A stretch of DNA of 64,000 bases, taken from assembly GCF_001294625.1 (NCBI RefSeq), contig NZ_CP012677.1, positions 2,356,001 to 2,420,000 of the forward strand, read 5' to 3'. Origin of the DNA: Arthrobacter alpinus (GTDB taxonomy: Bacteria; Actinomycetota; Actinomycetes; Actinomycetales; Micrococcaceae). The notes under the pieces were generated by a model. It was not told where the DNA came from and searched no databases. It was given only the letters and a program-made list of their open reading frames with translations. Shown here piece after piece: positions 25,513-33,915 of this stretch (position 1 is its first letter; each line of letters starts with the position of its first letter). A program made the translations under genes and the position numbers.

Positions 25513-26802
25513 CTACGCTTTGCCGATGACGCGGTAGGTGACGCCGGGCCACTGTTCGGCGGAGCTGATGCGCCGGCCGTCGATGAAGACCTTGACGCCG
25601 GGCAGCTCCGCCTGTGTTAAGGTGCGGTACTCGGCGTGGTCTGCCTGGATCACAGCTGCATCGACCGCCTCGCCCACGTGGTAGGGGAGGAAGCCCAGCG
25701 CGGCCAGTTCGTCATCCGAGTACAGGGGGTCGTGGACCAGCGCTGTGCCGCCCCGCCGGTTGATGGCATCGACGGCGTCGAACACGCCGGAGAACGCCGC
25801 CTCTTTCACTCCTCCCCGGTAGGCGGCCCCCAGCACGACGACGCGTGCCCCGGCCAGGTCCCCATAGGCCCCTTCCAAAAGTCCAATGGTGTAGTCAGGC
25901 ATCTCTGCGTTGGCAGCACGGGCGGCACGGACCACTGTGGCGTCGGGGTCGTTCCAGAGGTACAGGCGCGGGTAGACGGGAATGCAGTGTCCGCCCACGG
26001 CGATGCCGGGCTGGTGGATGTGGCTGTACGGCTGCGAGTTGGAGGCGGCGATGACCTGGTAAATGTCAATGCCGGTCTTGGCAGCATAGCGTGCAAACTG
26101 GTTGGCCAGACCAATGTTGACGTCACGGTAGGTGGTCTCGGCCAGCTTCGCCAGCTCTGCGGCCTCCGCGGAACCCAGGTCCCACACGCCGTTGCGGCGG
26201 GCCAGGTCCGGACGGTCGTCGAAGTCCAGCACGGACTCGTAAAATTCCACGGCCTTTACCGCGCCGGCCGCGGAAAGGCCACCCACCAGCTTGGGGTACT
26301 TGCGCAGGTCCGCAAAGACCCGGCCGGTCAGCACCCGCTCCGGGGAAAAGACAAGGTGGAAGTCCGTGCCCTCGACCAGTCCGGAGCCTTCCTCCAATGC
26401 CGGTTTCCACCGGGTGCGGGTGGTCCCCACGGGCAGCGTGGTCTCATAGGCCACCAGTGTGCCCGGCGTCAGGTGGCGTGCCAGTTCGGCTGTCGCGACG
26501 TCCATCCAGCCAAAGTCAGGGTTTGCATCGGAATCAACAAAAAGTGGTACAACAACTACAATTGCGTCCGCACCGGGGACCGCCCGGGCATAGTCCGTCG
26601 TCGCACGCAATTTACCGGAAGGAACCAGGACAGAGAGCATCTCCTGCAAATGTGCCTCACCCGGGAGCGGCTCTTTCCCTGCGTTAACCAAATCCACCAC
26701 GGTCTGGTTGGCGTCGACACCCACCACATCGTGGCCCTTGGAGGCGAACTGAACAGCTAGCGGCAGTCCGATCTTACCGAGTGCGATGACAGCAATCTTC
26801 AC
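25513..26802 (-). CDS. UDP-HexNAc 6-dehydrogenase (WbpA/WecC family)
   Basis: This 429-residue NAD-dependent nucleotide-sugar dehydrogenase has the N-terminal Rossmann segment MKIAVIALGKIGLPLAVQF, the AYETTLPVGTTR loop, SPERVLTGRVFADL, and the catalytic Cys in GIAVGGHCIPVYPRL near residue 271. The family oxidises C6 of UDP-GlcNAc (WbpA) or UDP-ManNAc (WecC) in two steps. Because the 3-dehydrogenase, aminotransferase and acetyltransferase follow in the same operon, UDP-GlcNAc is the more likely substrate, making UDP-GlcNAcA. It is the first gene of the overlapping minus-strand operon that runs down to the flippase. Confidence 0.9.
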   Translation of the reverse strand: MKIAVIALGKIGLPLAVQFASKGHDVVGVDANQTVVDLVNAGKEPLPGEAHLQEMLSVLVPSGKLRATTDYARAVPGADAIVVVVPLFVDSDANPDFGWMDVATAELARHLTPGTLVAYETTLPVGTTRTRWKPALEEGSGLVEGTDFHLVFSPERVLTGRVFADLRKYPKLVGGLSAAGAVKAVEFYESVLDFDDRPDLARRNGVWDLGSAEAAELAKLAETTYRDVNIGLANQFARYAAKTGIDIYQVIAASNSQPYSHIHQPGIAVGGHCIPVYPRLYLWNDPDATVVRAARAANAEMPDYTIGLLEGAYGDLAGARVVVLGAAYRGGVKEAAFSGVFDAVDAINRRGGTALVHDPLYSDDELAALGFLPYHVGEAVDAAVIQADHAEYRTLTQAELPGVKVFIDGRRISSAEQWPGVTYRVIGKA

Positions 26803-27582
26803 GTCTGGGGGCCTAATCTCTCTAATTTGCTGGACGGCCTACGGAACACTCCGGGCCAATGTCTTTACGACAAGAATATAGAGCTTTACCGCTTCCCCAC
26901 TTCAGATGAGGGCAAATCTCCGTTCTGCGAGCCCCAAATGCAGCTCTGACGTGTGGGCTGCTGTCGTCCAGATACCCATAAGCTACGTTTTTCTGCGAGA
27001 ACCTGGCTTGGCTTATGTCGTCTGTCATAGCTCACTTCCAATGGCGTGAATGTCTTAATCGGGAGCAATCCCTTTCGAATTAACTCGATATTTCCTGCCA
27101 AGACCACTGGCAAAGCACTTGCTGTAATTTTGATTGGAGAGCGGGAGACGTCGATGCCAGCGTTTGTTTGTCAACACCGAAACAACTCATCCCAGCAGCC
27201 AGAAAAAGGTCCCTCTCGCATACCTCTGAGCCGTCGAAAGTGCCGTTGGTATGACCCCTCAAAGCCACCTACGACCACCTGTTGGTACGTGGTGCCTCAA
27301 GATGCTCGCGAAATGATCTCAGCGCGCCTCATCTAGAGTGCTCGCGCAAGTCTCATGTTGCGTTGGTTTTTTGGGAATAAGTCCTCACCGCGGCTCCGCT
27401 GATGAGTTGCTGAGTTGCTGATGAATCGTATTGGTCAGGAGGGTTAGGGCAGCGCGGTCAGTGCTGGCATAGAGGTCCGGTAGGTGTTGGCGTTGGGGTG
27501 GGAGCATGTTGCCGCTGCACTTGACCCGGTCAGCTGGGGGTACGGGGTTCGTCGTAGCTGCGTAAGGACTTACCTTTCCGGA
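26803..27582. other. 780-bp stretch with no recognisable gene
   Basis: Short frames exist, mostly on the minus strand, but none has a recognisable domain or a convincing ribosome-binding site. One minus-strand stretch at about 27402-27513 reads coherently from MLPPQRQHLPDLYASTDRAA to a stop but is unidentified. A small tandem (GAGTTGCTGAGTTGCTG) lies near 27404. The base composition is less GC-rich than in the flanking operons. The region looks like eroded sequence at the edge of a recombined segment. Confidence 0.5.
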
Positions 27583-28351
27583 ATGGCTGGCATACGGGAC
27601 TCCTTTGATGGACCGGAATGGTCTCGTGCATGTTTATCGACGGCCATAGCTCGTTGAGCTGTGCAGATGGAGTACGTTAACCTGTCCACGGAGTCCAAAG
27701 TTCTGGATCTGCGTTGCGGTTTCGGTGCCGACACGCTGGCCCACGCAGCTGCGGGGCACAGTATCCTAGCCTGCGATTGCCAAAGCATGTTCGATCGCTG
27801 ACGAATTGTCGGGAAACGTCAGAACACCAACCCAGTTCGTGGCTGCGAACGTCAATTCCTTGTAAACCATCTCGCACCTGCTTTCTCGTGGCGGACCTGC
27901 CTTTCTACATAGGCGCAACCCCTAGTCGCACCCCAGAGCCCGTGGTGCCCGCGAGTCGGTGAGAGTGGAGATCTTTGATCCGCAGGATTTCGGCAGCAGG
28001 CTGGCGTTTTATGGTCTTGAAATTTTGCCGTCAAACTTTCTCAACGAACCGGGCACTCCCGTGGCATCATTTAGCTACATTATCGGAAAGGTTTCCAAGA
28101 AAGAAGGGTCTGACATGTCCAAGCGGGCGGCCATGAAAGTACTCACCGCGGTCAGTCCAACAGTTACTGAAGGTGTTCGCGGGCTGTCCCTCCAACCGCT
28201 GGAAAACGAAGCCCTACGTCAGCGGTTAAACAAAGTTGAGCACGAGCTAGGCGAGCTGCCTGCACTGCTACTACTGACATCCATCTTCCGCACAGACAGC
28301 CCCTACGGCGCCGCGTACCCGTCCGGGTTGTTTTCCTGCCAGCGCCAGTGA
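27583..28351 (+). pseudogene. Decayed class I SAM-dependent methyltransferase
   Basis: A stop interrupts the frame near 27655. From ATG 27667 the sequence reads KVLDLRCGFGADTLAHAAAG followed by HSILACD, a clear SAM-binding motif I with Arg in place of the usual Gly, and stops at 27799. After a frame change, the stretch from 27960 reads RVEIFDPQDFGSRLAFYGLE with further hydrophobic residues, which fits the C-terminal half of such enzymes. A probable coiled-coil tail (ENEALRQRLNKVEHELGEL) runs into the 3' end of galE. A functional protein is unlikely. The neighbouring polysaccharide genes suggest it once methylated a sugar. The boundaries are approximate. Confidence 0.55.
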
Positions 28352-29319
28352 TCGGCACACATCTGGGCAAGGTTGCGGTGCGCAGACCAGCCCAAGTCAG
28401 CCAAGGCTGCAGAGGGGTCCGCGTAGCTGACGGCAGCGTCGCCCGGGCGGCGGGGTGCAAACTCGAACGGTACGGGCTTTCCTGCGGCGTCACCGAAGGC
28501 CTGGATGACTTCCAACACGGAGGAACCGTTTCCGGTGCCCAGGTTCCAGGTGAACACGCCCTGGTGTGCTGGCAGGTAGTCCAGTGCGGCCAGGTGGCCT
28601 GCGGCGAGGTCCATGACATGGATGTAATCGCGCACGCCTGTCCCGTCCGGCGTCGGGTAGTCGTTGCCGAACACCATGACCTTTTCCCTGCGCCCCACAG
28701 CGACCTGGGCTACAAAGGGCAGCAGGTTGTTGGGGATTCCGGTTGGGTCCTCGCCAATACGGCCCGATTCGTGGGCGCCCACGGGGTTGAAGTAACGCAA
28801 CAGCGCAACACGCCAGGTGGGATCGGAGGCACCCAGGTCGGTGAGGATGTCCTCGATCTGTTCCTTGGTGCGCCCGTACGGGTTGGTCGCATCCAACGGC
28901 ATCTTTTCGATGAGCGGCACTTCTTCGCTGGCGCCATACACCGTGGCAGAAGAGCTGAACACCATTGTGCGCACCCCGTGCTTGTCCATGGAGGCCAGCA
29001 GGTTAAGCGTGCCCACAATGTTGTTTTGGTAGTAGCGCAGCGGCTGGGCCACGGACTCCCCCACAGCCTTCAGGCCGGCAAAGTGGATGACCGCATCAAA
29101 GTTGCCCCCTGCGAACAAGGCGTCAACGCCGGCGGCATCCAGCAAATCCAGCTCGACAAACTGCGGGTGCTTGCCGGTGAGCTCTTCCACCCTGTTCAGG
29201 GATTCCGCAGATGAGTTCACCAGGTTATCCAGTACGACGACGTGGTGCCCGGCTTCCAACAAACACAGCACTGTATGAGAACCTATATATCCGGCACCGC
29301 CGGTAACCAAAACCTTCAT
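28303..29319 (-). CDS. galE: UDP-glucose 4-epimerase GalE
   Basis: This 338-residue short-chain dehydrogenase interconverts UDP-glucose and UDP-galactose, which can feed Glf and the galactofuranose genes. The start is ATG 29319 (MKVLVTGGAGYIGSHTVLCL) with GAGGGA upstream; the longer open frame is not galE-like. The NAD motif GGAGYIG, the catalytic SSSATVYG, and the YxxxK pair in NPYGRTKEQ (Tyr near 148) are intact, as is RDYIHVMDLA. Its 3' end overlaps the methyltransferase remnant on the other strand. Confidence 0.97.
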   Translation of the reverse strand: MKVLVTGGAGYIGSHTVLCLLEAGHHVVVLDNLVNSSAESLNRVEELTGKHPQFVELDLLDAAGVDALFAGGNFDAVIHFAGLKAVGESVAQPLRYYQNNIVGTLNLLASMDKHGVRTMVFSSSATVYGASEEVPLIEKMPLDATNPYGRTKEQIEDILTDLGASDPTWRVALLRYFNPVGAHESGRIGEDPTGIPNNLLPFVAQVAVGRREKVMVFGNDYPTPDGTGVRDYIHVMDLAAGHLAALDYLPAHQGVFTWNLGTGNGSSVLEVIQAFGDAAGKPVPFEFAPRRPGDAAVSYADPSAALADLGWSAHRNLAQMCADHWRWQENNPDGYAAP

Positions 29320-29429
29320 TTTTTCCCTCAAATTTGGGTCCGCCTGACATGAATGTCGATCAGGATTTGTACGCTCGGGCATCGCCGCAAAAGTGGATTG
29401 ATGAGTTGTTGAACAACCGATCGTCCGTG

Positions 29430-29457
29430 TTGACAAAGCCTTCTACTACTTTACTCA
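29430..29457 (+). promoter_or_regulatory. Candidate promoter upstream of the GH25 gene
   Basis: TTGACA at 29430-29435 and TACTCA at 29452-29457 are separated by 16 bases, about 220 bases before the GH25 start. A GTTGTT-G-AACAAC inverted repeat lies just upstream at 29406-29418. The -10 is imperfect, so the call is tentative. Confidence 0.35.
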
Positions 29458-29675
29458 ACCGTCTGACATGTGGCGCTCCTCCGGACACCACCTCCCTATT
29501 GAGTCACATTCGTATCTTCAGCACCTTCTGCAACGCCGGTGATAGACTGCCACAGTCGATTCTCGGTGCACCAGCTTGCCCAAGATCTTCTGGGGCTGGG
29601 GGAGAGTCTCAGCTATCCATCAGCAGGACGGCTGAGACCCCGTTCCGAGCAGAAAGCACCTAATAGGTACCTAAG

Positions 29676-32600
29676 ATGCGCCAGCCCAGAAATACGTTCT
29701 CAGTGACAATCGCCAAAATTGCCGTATCAGGGTGTTTGTCCGTCCTTCTCGTAGCCAGTGGCGGCCTTGCCACAGTAGCCATGGCCGCAGATGATGCTGC
29801 ACCAACGATGTCCAGTCCGGCGACCCCGCCGACTGCAACGCCTGGCCCTGCCACCTCTGCCGTCCCCCAGCCAGACGCCCCTCCCCCGACTACTCAAACG
29901 CCCTCGCCGTACCCGACTGTGATTCAAGATCCCGGCCTTGCCAAGCCAAGTGGAGCAGGCAACGTCATGGGAAACGCTGGGAAACCGGCACCAACCAGTC
30001 TGTCAAACCCATTCGCCGCAAACGGCTTGGCTCAGGCGCCCGCACAACCATTCTATGTCTCCACCAAACCTATAGGCACCGAGAGTATGCCCGCAGGCAT
30101 AGACGTGAGCGGTTGGCAGCAAAACGTGGATTGGCAGACAGCCTGGAATCAAGGTGCTAGATTCGCTTACGTCAAAGCCTCCGAAGGCCCCTGGCCCATG
30201 AATGACTACTTTTCTCAGCAATATAATGGCGCGGCTTCCATCGGTATGATACGCGGAGCGTACAGCTTCGCCCGACCAAACCTTTCTAGCGGAGCCAATC
30301 AAGCGGCAGTGTTGGTGCAAAGCGGCGGTGGATGGACCAATGACGGGATCACATTGCCCGGTGTTCTCGATCTTGAGGCCAATGCCAGCGACAATTCCGG
30401 AACATGTTTTGGCATGTCGCCAGCGCAGCTAACTGCCTGGGTCCACGACTTTAGCGCTACCTACAAGTCAATGACGGGGCGCGACGCCGTCATCTACACC
30501 GCCTACTACTTTTGGAACCAATGCCTGGGCACCTCCGATTTTGCTCAAAACAATCCACTCTGGATCGCGGCATATGGCGCCTCTGCTTCGAATGTTTGGA
30601 TGCCGGGCAGCTGGGGGAACTATACGTTTTGGCAGTTCAGCTCCACGGGACCATTTGTTGGCGACTCCAATGTCTTCAACGGATCCTACGAACAGCTTAA
30701 AAGCCTGGCTACCGGCGGGGCTACTCCTGCCAAGCCGTCGATTAAAAGCAGCAACGATGTACTGGCCATCGACGGGAGTGGAAATCTCTGGAACTATCCA
30801 GCCAACGGTCTCGGTATTGGTTCTAGAAACTTGGTGATGACGGGTTGGAACGGCTACAAGGCATTTTACCCTGTGGATTGGAACCAAGACGGCGTCATTG
30901 ACCTCATTGCGCAATGGAATGACGGCACTATCAGCTACTACAAGGGCCTTCGGACCGGCGGCTTCACCCCGGGTGTGACAATTGGTTCGGGCACCTGGCA
31001 AGACCTGCAACTTACGCTGGGCAAGTGGCGGGCTTCTGACCAATATCCTGGAATAATGGCCAAGGACGGTTCGGGTATTTTGTACTATTACGCCAATCCC
31101 ACCGGGACCTCCTTGGCCCCAGGCGGTATTTTGCTTGGTACAGGCTGGAACAATTTGGATGTCTCCATGGCGACGTGGGATTCAACTGGTAATCCAGCGG
31201 TTTTGGCTCGCGATCGCGCCGGCAAAATGTTGCTCTACCGCAGTGACGGTGCCGGCAGAATTATTAACGGCACTCCGTCGCAAATAGGCGATGGTTGGCA
31301 GAGCATGACGAGCATTAGCGTCCTTACCGCCGCCAACGGCTCCCAGTCATTGGCGGCAAGGTGGAACACAGGGGAGATGACGAATTATTCCTTAAGCGGC
31401 CAAGGAAGTTGGGGCACCGTCACCAGTTTCGGTGTTGGATGGAACCCGCTAACCATCGGGTCGTCTCCCAGACTGGCGTCTCCTTCGATCTTCTCTGCCG
31501 ATGACAGCCTCGCCGTCGATCAGGGGGGTACATTGTGGAATTTTCCCGCCAAAAACGTTGGTATGGGGACCCCTTTCCCGATAAGTAATGGCTGGTCCGG
31601 CTTGACCACCTTCAATGTTACTGACTGGAATAGCGACGGCACCTTTGACATCGTTGGGCAAGTGGGCAACGGCGATGTCTACCTCTACGTGGGGCTCCCG
31701 GCCGGAGACTTCACAGCACCAGTGGTCATTGCGCGTCTCCAACCAGGCGCAACGGCAGTTCCGGCCAAGTGGATGGCCACAGATACATACCCTGGCCTGA
31801 TTGTTTCAGTCCCCTACGGTGCAGTGACGTACCTCAGGAATGGTTCAGGAAGAGCATCTCTCGACGCGGCGATCACCGTGACAAGTGCTTCCGTGGGGAG
31901 TCAAGTCGTCGTTGCTGACTGGAACGGCGACGGGATTCCTGATCTTTTGAGTCGAACTGCCGGCGGTGACTTACGTGCCTCGCTCGGCGACGGCACAGGA
32001 AAAATCAGCAACGACATACCAACGACGGTCGGGACAGGGTGGGGAAACATACGGAGCATTCGCGCCACCACGCGGCTTGTTCCAGGAGGGAAACTCGGGC
32101 TGATGGCAGCCTGGGGTACGGGTGAAATGAAGTATTATGCGACCTCTGGAACGGGCAGCTGGGGAACGGTGACGTCCTTGGGCAACCAATGGGCCGGGTA
32201 TGACTTGGTCGGATCCATGGCCAATTCCAGCCCTGGGATCCTGGATCCCTCGGACCAATTGGCGGTGGATACAAACGGAGTCCTCTGGGACTACCCAGCC
32301 AACAGCGATGGCTCTTTGGGTACTCGCTTTGCCGTGATGGCCGGTTGGAGCGGCTACAAATCGATCTTCCCCGTCGACTGGAATGGCGACGGAACCGTCG
32401 ACATTGTTGCTCAATGGAATTCAGGTTTACTCACCTACTATCGCGGATTGCCGGGAGGCGGTTTCACCGCTGGAGCTGCTGTAAGCAGCGGCGATTGGCA
32501 GTCCAAACAGCTCGCTGTTGGCAAGTGGAACCGTGGCGAGACTCTTCCGGGCATCTTCGCAAAGGATGCTGCGGGGAACCTGAACTACTACCCGCAGAAA

Positions 32601-32981
32601 AACGGACAAGTGGCTGACACTGGAACGTCGTTGGGTAGCGGTTGGAACGGCCTCGACATACTTTCGGCAAGCTGGAGCGCTTCTGCAACCACAGAAATTC
32701 TGGCCCGCAACGCGTCCGGTCATATGGTACTCTACCGCAATGACGGCGCAAACGGACTCATCCAGGGGCCTGCCCCTATCATTGGCACCGGGTGGCAGCC
32801 AGTGACCAACCTACAGGTCAGAACCAGCCGCACCGGAAGGCAAAGCATAGCTGCCATCTGGAATTCGGGCGCGCTTGTCTCCTATCAGCTCCCGGCCACT
32901 GGGGCATGGGGAAGTGTCTCCACTCAAGGATATGGCTGGGATTCTGTGCATCCCGCAGGTATCAGTGTCACCGCCAAGTGA
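29676..32981 (+). CDS. Secreted GH25 muramidase with three long FG-GAP/VCBS-like repeats
   Basis: This 1101-residue exported protein has a signal peptide with predicted cleavage after VAMA (residue 37), then a Pro/Thr-rich linker to about residue 135. A GH25 lysozyme domain spans about 138-345, with GIDVSGWQ, AYVKASEG and the catalytic-region LDLEAN; GH25 enzymes cleave MurNAc-GlcNAc bonds. Residues 358-1101 hold three tandem units of about 245 residues. Each starts with a (D/S)xLAVD-type motif and carries DWNxDGxxDxxxQ segments typical of beta-propeller FG-GAP/VCBS repeats, which may bind wall polysaccharide. It is divergent from galE. Its role could be wall remodelling or lysis of other bacteria. 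Confidence 0.9.
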   Translation: MRQPRNTFSVTIAKIAVSGCLSVLLVASGGLATVAMAADDAAPTMSSPATPPTATPGPATSAVPQPDAPPPTTQTPSPYPTVIQDPGLAKPSGAGNVMGNAGKPAPTSLSNPFAANGLAQAPAQPFYVSTKPIGTESMPAGIDVSGWQQNVDWQTAWNQGARFAYVKASEGPWPMNDYFSQQYNGAASIGMIRGAYSFARPNLSSGANQAAVLVQSGGGWTNDGITLPGVLDLEANASDNSGTCFGMSPAQLTAWVHDFSATYKSMTGRDAVIYTAYYFWNQCLGTSDFAQNNPLWIAAYGASASNVWMPGSWGNYTFWQFSSTGPFVGDSNVFNGSYEQLKSLATGGATPAKPSIKSSNDVLAIDGSGNLWNYPANGLGIGSRNLVMTGWNGYKAFYPVDWNQDGVIDLIAQWNDGTISYYKGLRTGGFTPGVTIGSGTWQDLQLTLGKWRASDQYPGIMAKDGSGILYYYANPTGTSLAPGGILLGTGWNNLDVSMATWDSTGNPAVLARDRAGKMLLYRSDGAGRIINGTPSQIGDGWQSMTSISVLTAANGSQSLAARWNTGEMTNYSLSGQGSWGTVTSFGVGWNPLTIGSSPRLASPSIFSADDSLAVDQGGTLWNFPAKNVGMGTPFPISNGWSGLTTFNVTDWNSDGTFDIVGQVGNGDVYLYVGLPAGDFTAPVVIARLQPGATAVPAKWMATDTYPGLIVSVPYGAVTYLRNGSGRASLDAAITVTSASVGSQVVVADWNGDGIPDLLSRTAGGDLRASLGDGTGKISNDIPTTVGTGWGNIRSIRATTRLVPGGKLGLMAAWGTGEMKYYATSGTGSWGTVTSLGNQWAGYDLVGSMANSSPGILDPSDQLAVDTNGVLWDYPANSDGSLGTRFAVMAGWSGYKSIFPVDWNGDGTVDIVAQWNSGLLTYYRGLPGGGFTAGAAVSSGDWQSKQLAVGKWNRGETLPGIFAKDAAGNLNYYPQKNGQVADTGTSLGSGWNGLDILSASWSASATTEILARNASGHMVLYRNDGANGLIQGPAPIIGTGWQPVTNLQVRTSRTGRQSIAAIWNSGALVSYQLPATGAWGSVSTQGYGWDSVHPAGISVTAK
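30747..32981 (+). repeat. Three tandem ~245-residue protein repeats in the GH25 gene
   Basis: Units begin near 30747, 31485 and 32235. The shared blocks are SNDVLAID / ADDSLAVD / PSDQLAVD, then W-Y/F-P-A, then VDWNxDGxxD, a YPGI/LPGI element, an LxRxxxGxMxLYR element and GSWGTVTS-like ends. Units 1 and 3 look closest to each other, and unit 2 is more diverged in its middle. Confidence 0.8.
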
Positions 32982-33544
32982 CCCGTTGGTGTAGGGATAT
33001 TGACCGTCGCGTTAATTGATGGTGACGGCCCGCCGGGTTCGACGATGAATCGGGTAGAAACCGTCCCCCCCGGTTAAAGATAAACCGAAACACCATGTCC
33101 GACTACTGACCCACACACCTAGAGAAAAAATAGAAATACCGAAATATCAACATACAACCCACCCCCAACCAGACACACCTGGATTCTAATTCGGTAGGAC
33201 CTTATCCAGGCTCAGTCTCCGGGCGACGAGCGCGGCGTGTCAGCAATTTCGTAGACTCCATGCTTGTATCCGCAGTCTTCTTGGACACGATGGGGTGCAG
33301 CAGTCCAGAGAATCATCCGGATTCTCAATCCTTGGAGCTTTGAGAAAACGTCTTGGCTGGCGTGAGTGCTCTCGATAGGCACTATGAGGTGAGGGTGGTT
33401 GGGTTTCCAGCCCGGCTGCAGTTGATGAGGACCGGGGCTTCTTATGTCATAGTGCCCGTGGATTGCCAGTGAACAACCTCTTGGCTTTCGGCCCTTATGA
33501 GCGTTGAATTGGTAGCGCCACATATGAACTTTTTGGAGGTCCCG
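32982..33544. other. AT-richer intergenic stretch with one unidentified frame
   Basis: After the GH25 stop the sequence becomes AT-rich (about 33100-33190) and includes a run of seven C at 33065-33071. A minus-strand frame at 33212-33523 could encode 103 residues, but it has no recognised domain. It would lie in the 3' flank of the group II intron remnant, so it may be part of a disrupted host gene. No promoter or RNA gene was seen. Confidence 0.4.
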
Positions 33545-33720
33545 ATAGGGTCAGCCACGGCGCGCCCATTGTCCCGTTGCCGGGCTGGGTTTCGCCGTGA
33601 CTGCCCTCCGAACCGGACGTGCGACTCTCACCTCATCCGGTTCTCCATGCATCTGAACCGCCCCGGTTTTGATGTCATCTAACTTTGTTTCGACACGTCA
33701 GCAGCGCTTCGCTTACGCTC
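33545..33720 (-). mobile_element. 3' end of a group II intron (domain V/VI remnant)
   Basis: On the minus strand, bases 33643-33610 form a 34-base domain V-like hairpin: GAACCGG/CCGGTTC arms enclosing ATGAGG, GTGAGAG and TCGCACGT. It is followed by a domain VI-like region and a 3' end resembling GACCCTAT near 33550. The triad position reads AAC instead of the usual AGC or CGC, suggesting an inactive copy. The intron-encoded reverse transcriptase and the 5' domains, which would lie at higher coordinates, are missing. IS21 sequence starts at 33787 instead. Boundaries are approximate. Confidence 0.6.
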
Positions 33721-33915
33721 GTCTTCCTAATCCCCACCTGACACCTCTTACGATACCTTTTCCTCGGTTCGCAAGTACGGCTTTAGGGTACGGCCAGTCC
33801 GGGTAGGTGGTACTGCACATTTCGGCTAGGCGGTACCGCTGGGGTCTGGGTTGTGGTCTTCTTGTGAAACCTGCGGCGCATTCGGTGCCGCTGCGCTGAA
33901 CTGGAGGGCCTTTGG

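Noticed and set aside
33212..33523. 103-residue minus-strand hypothetical protein
   Set aside because: No recognisable motif and no ribosome-binding site; kept only as a comment on the intron's 3' flank.
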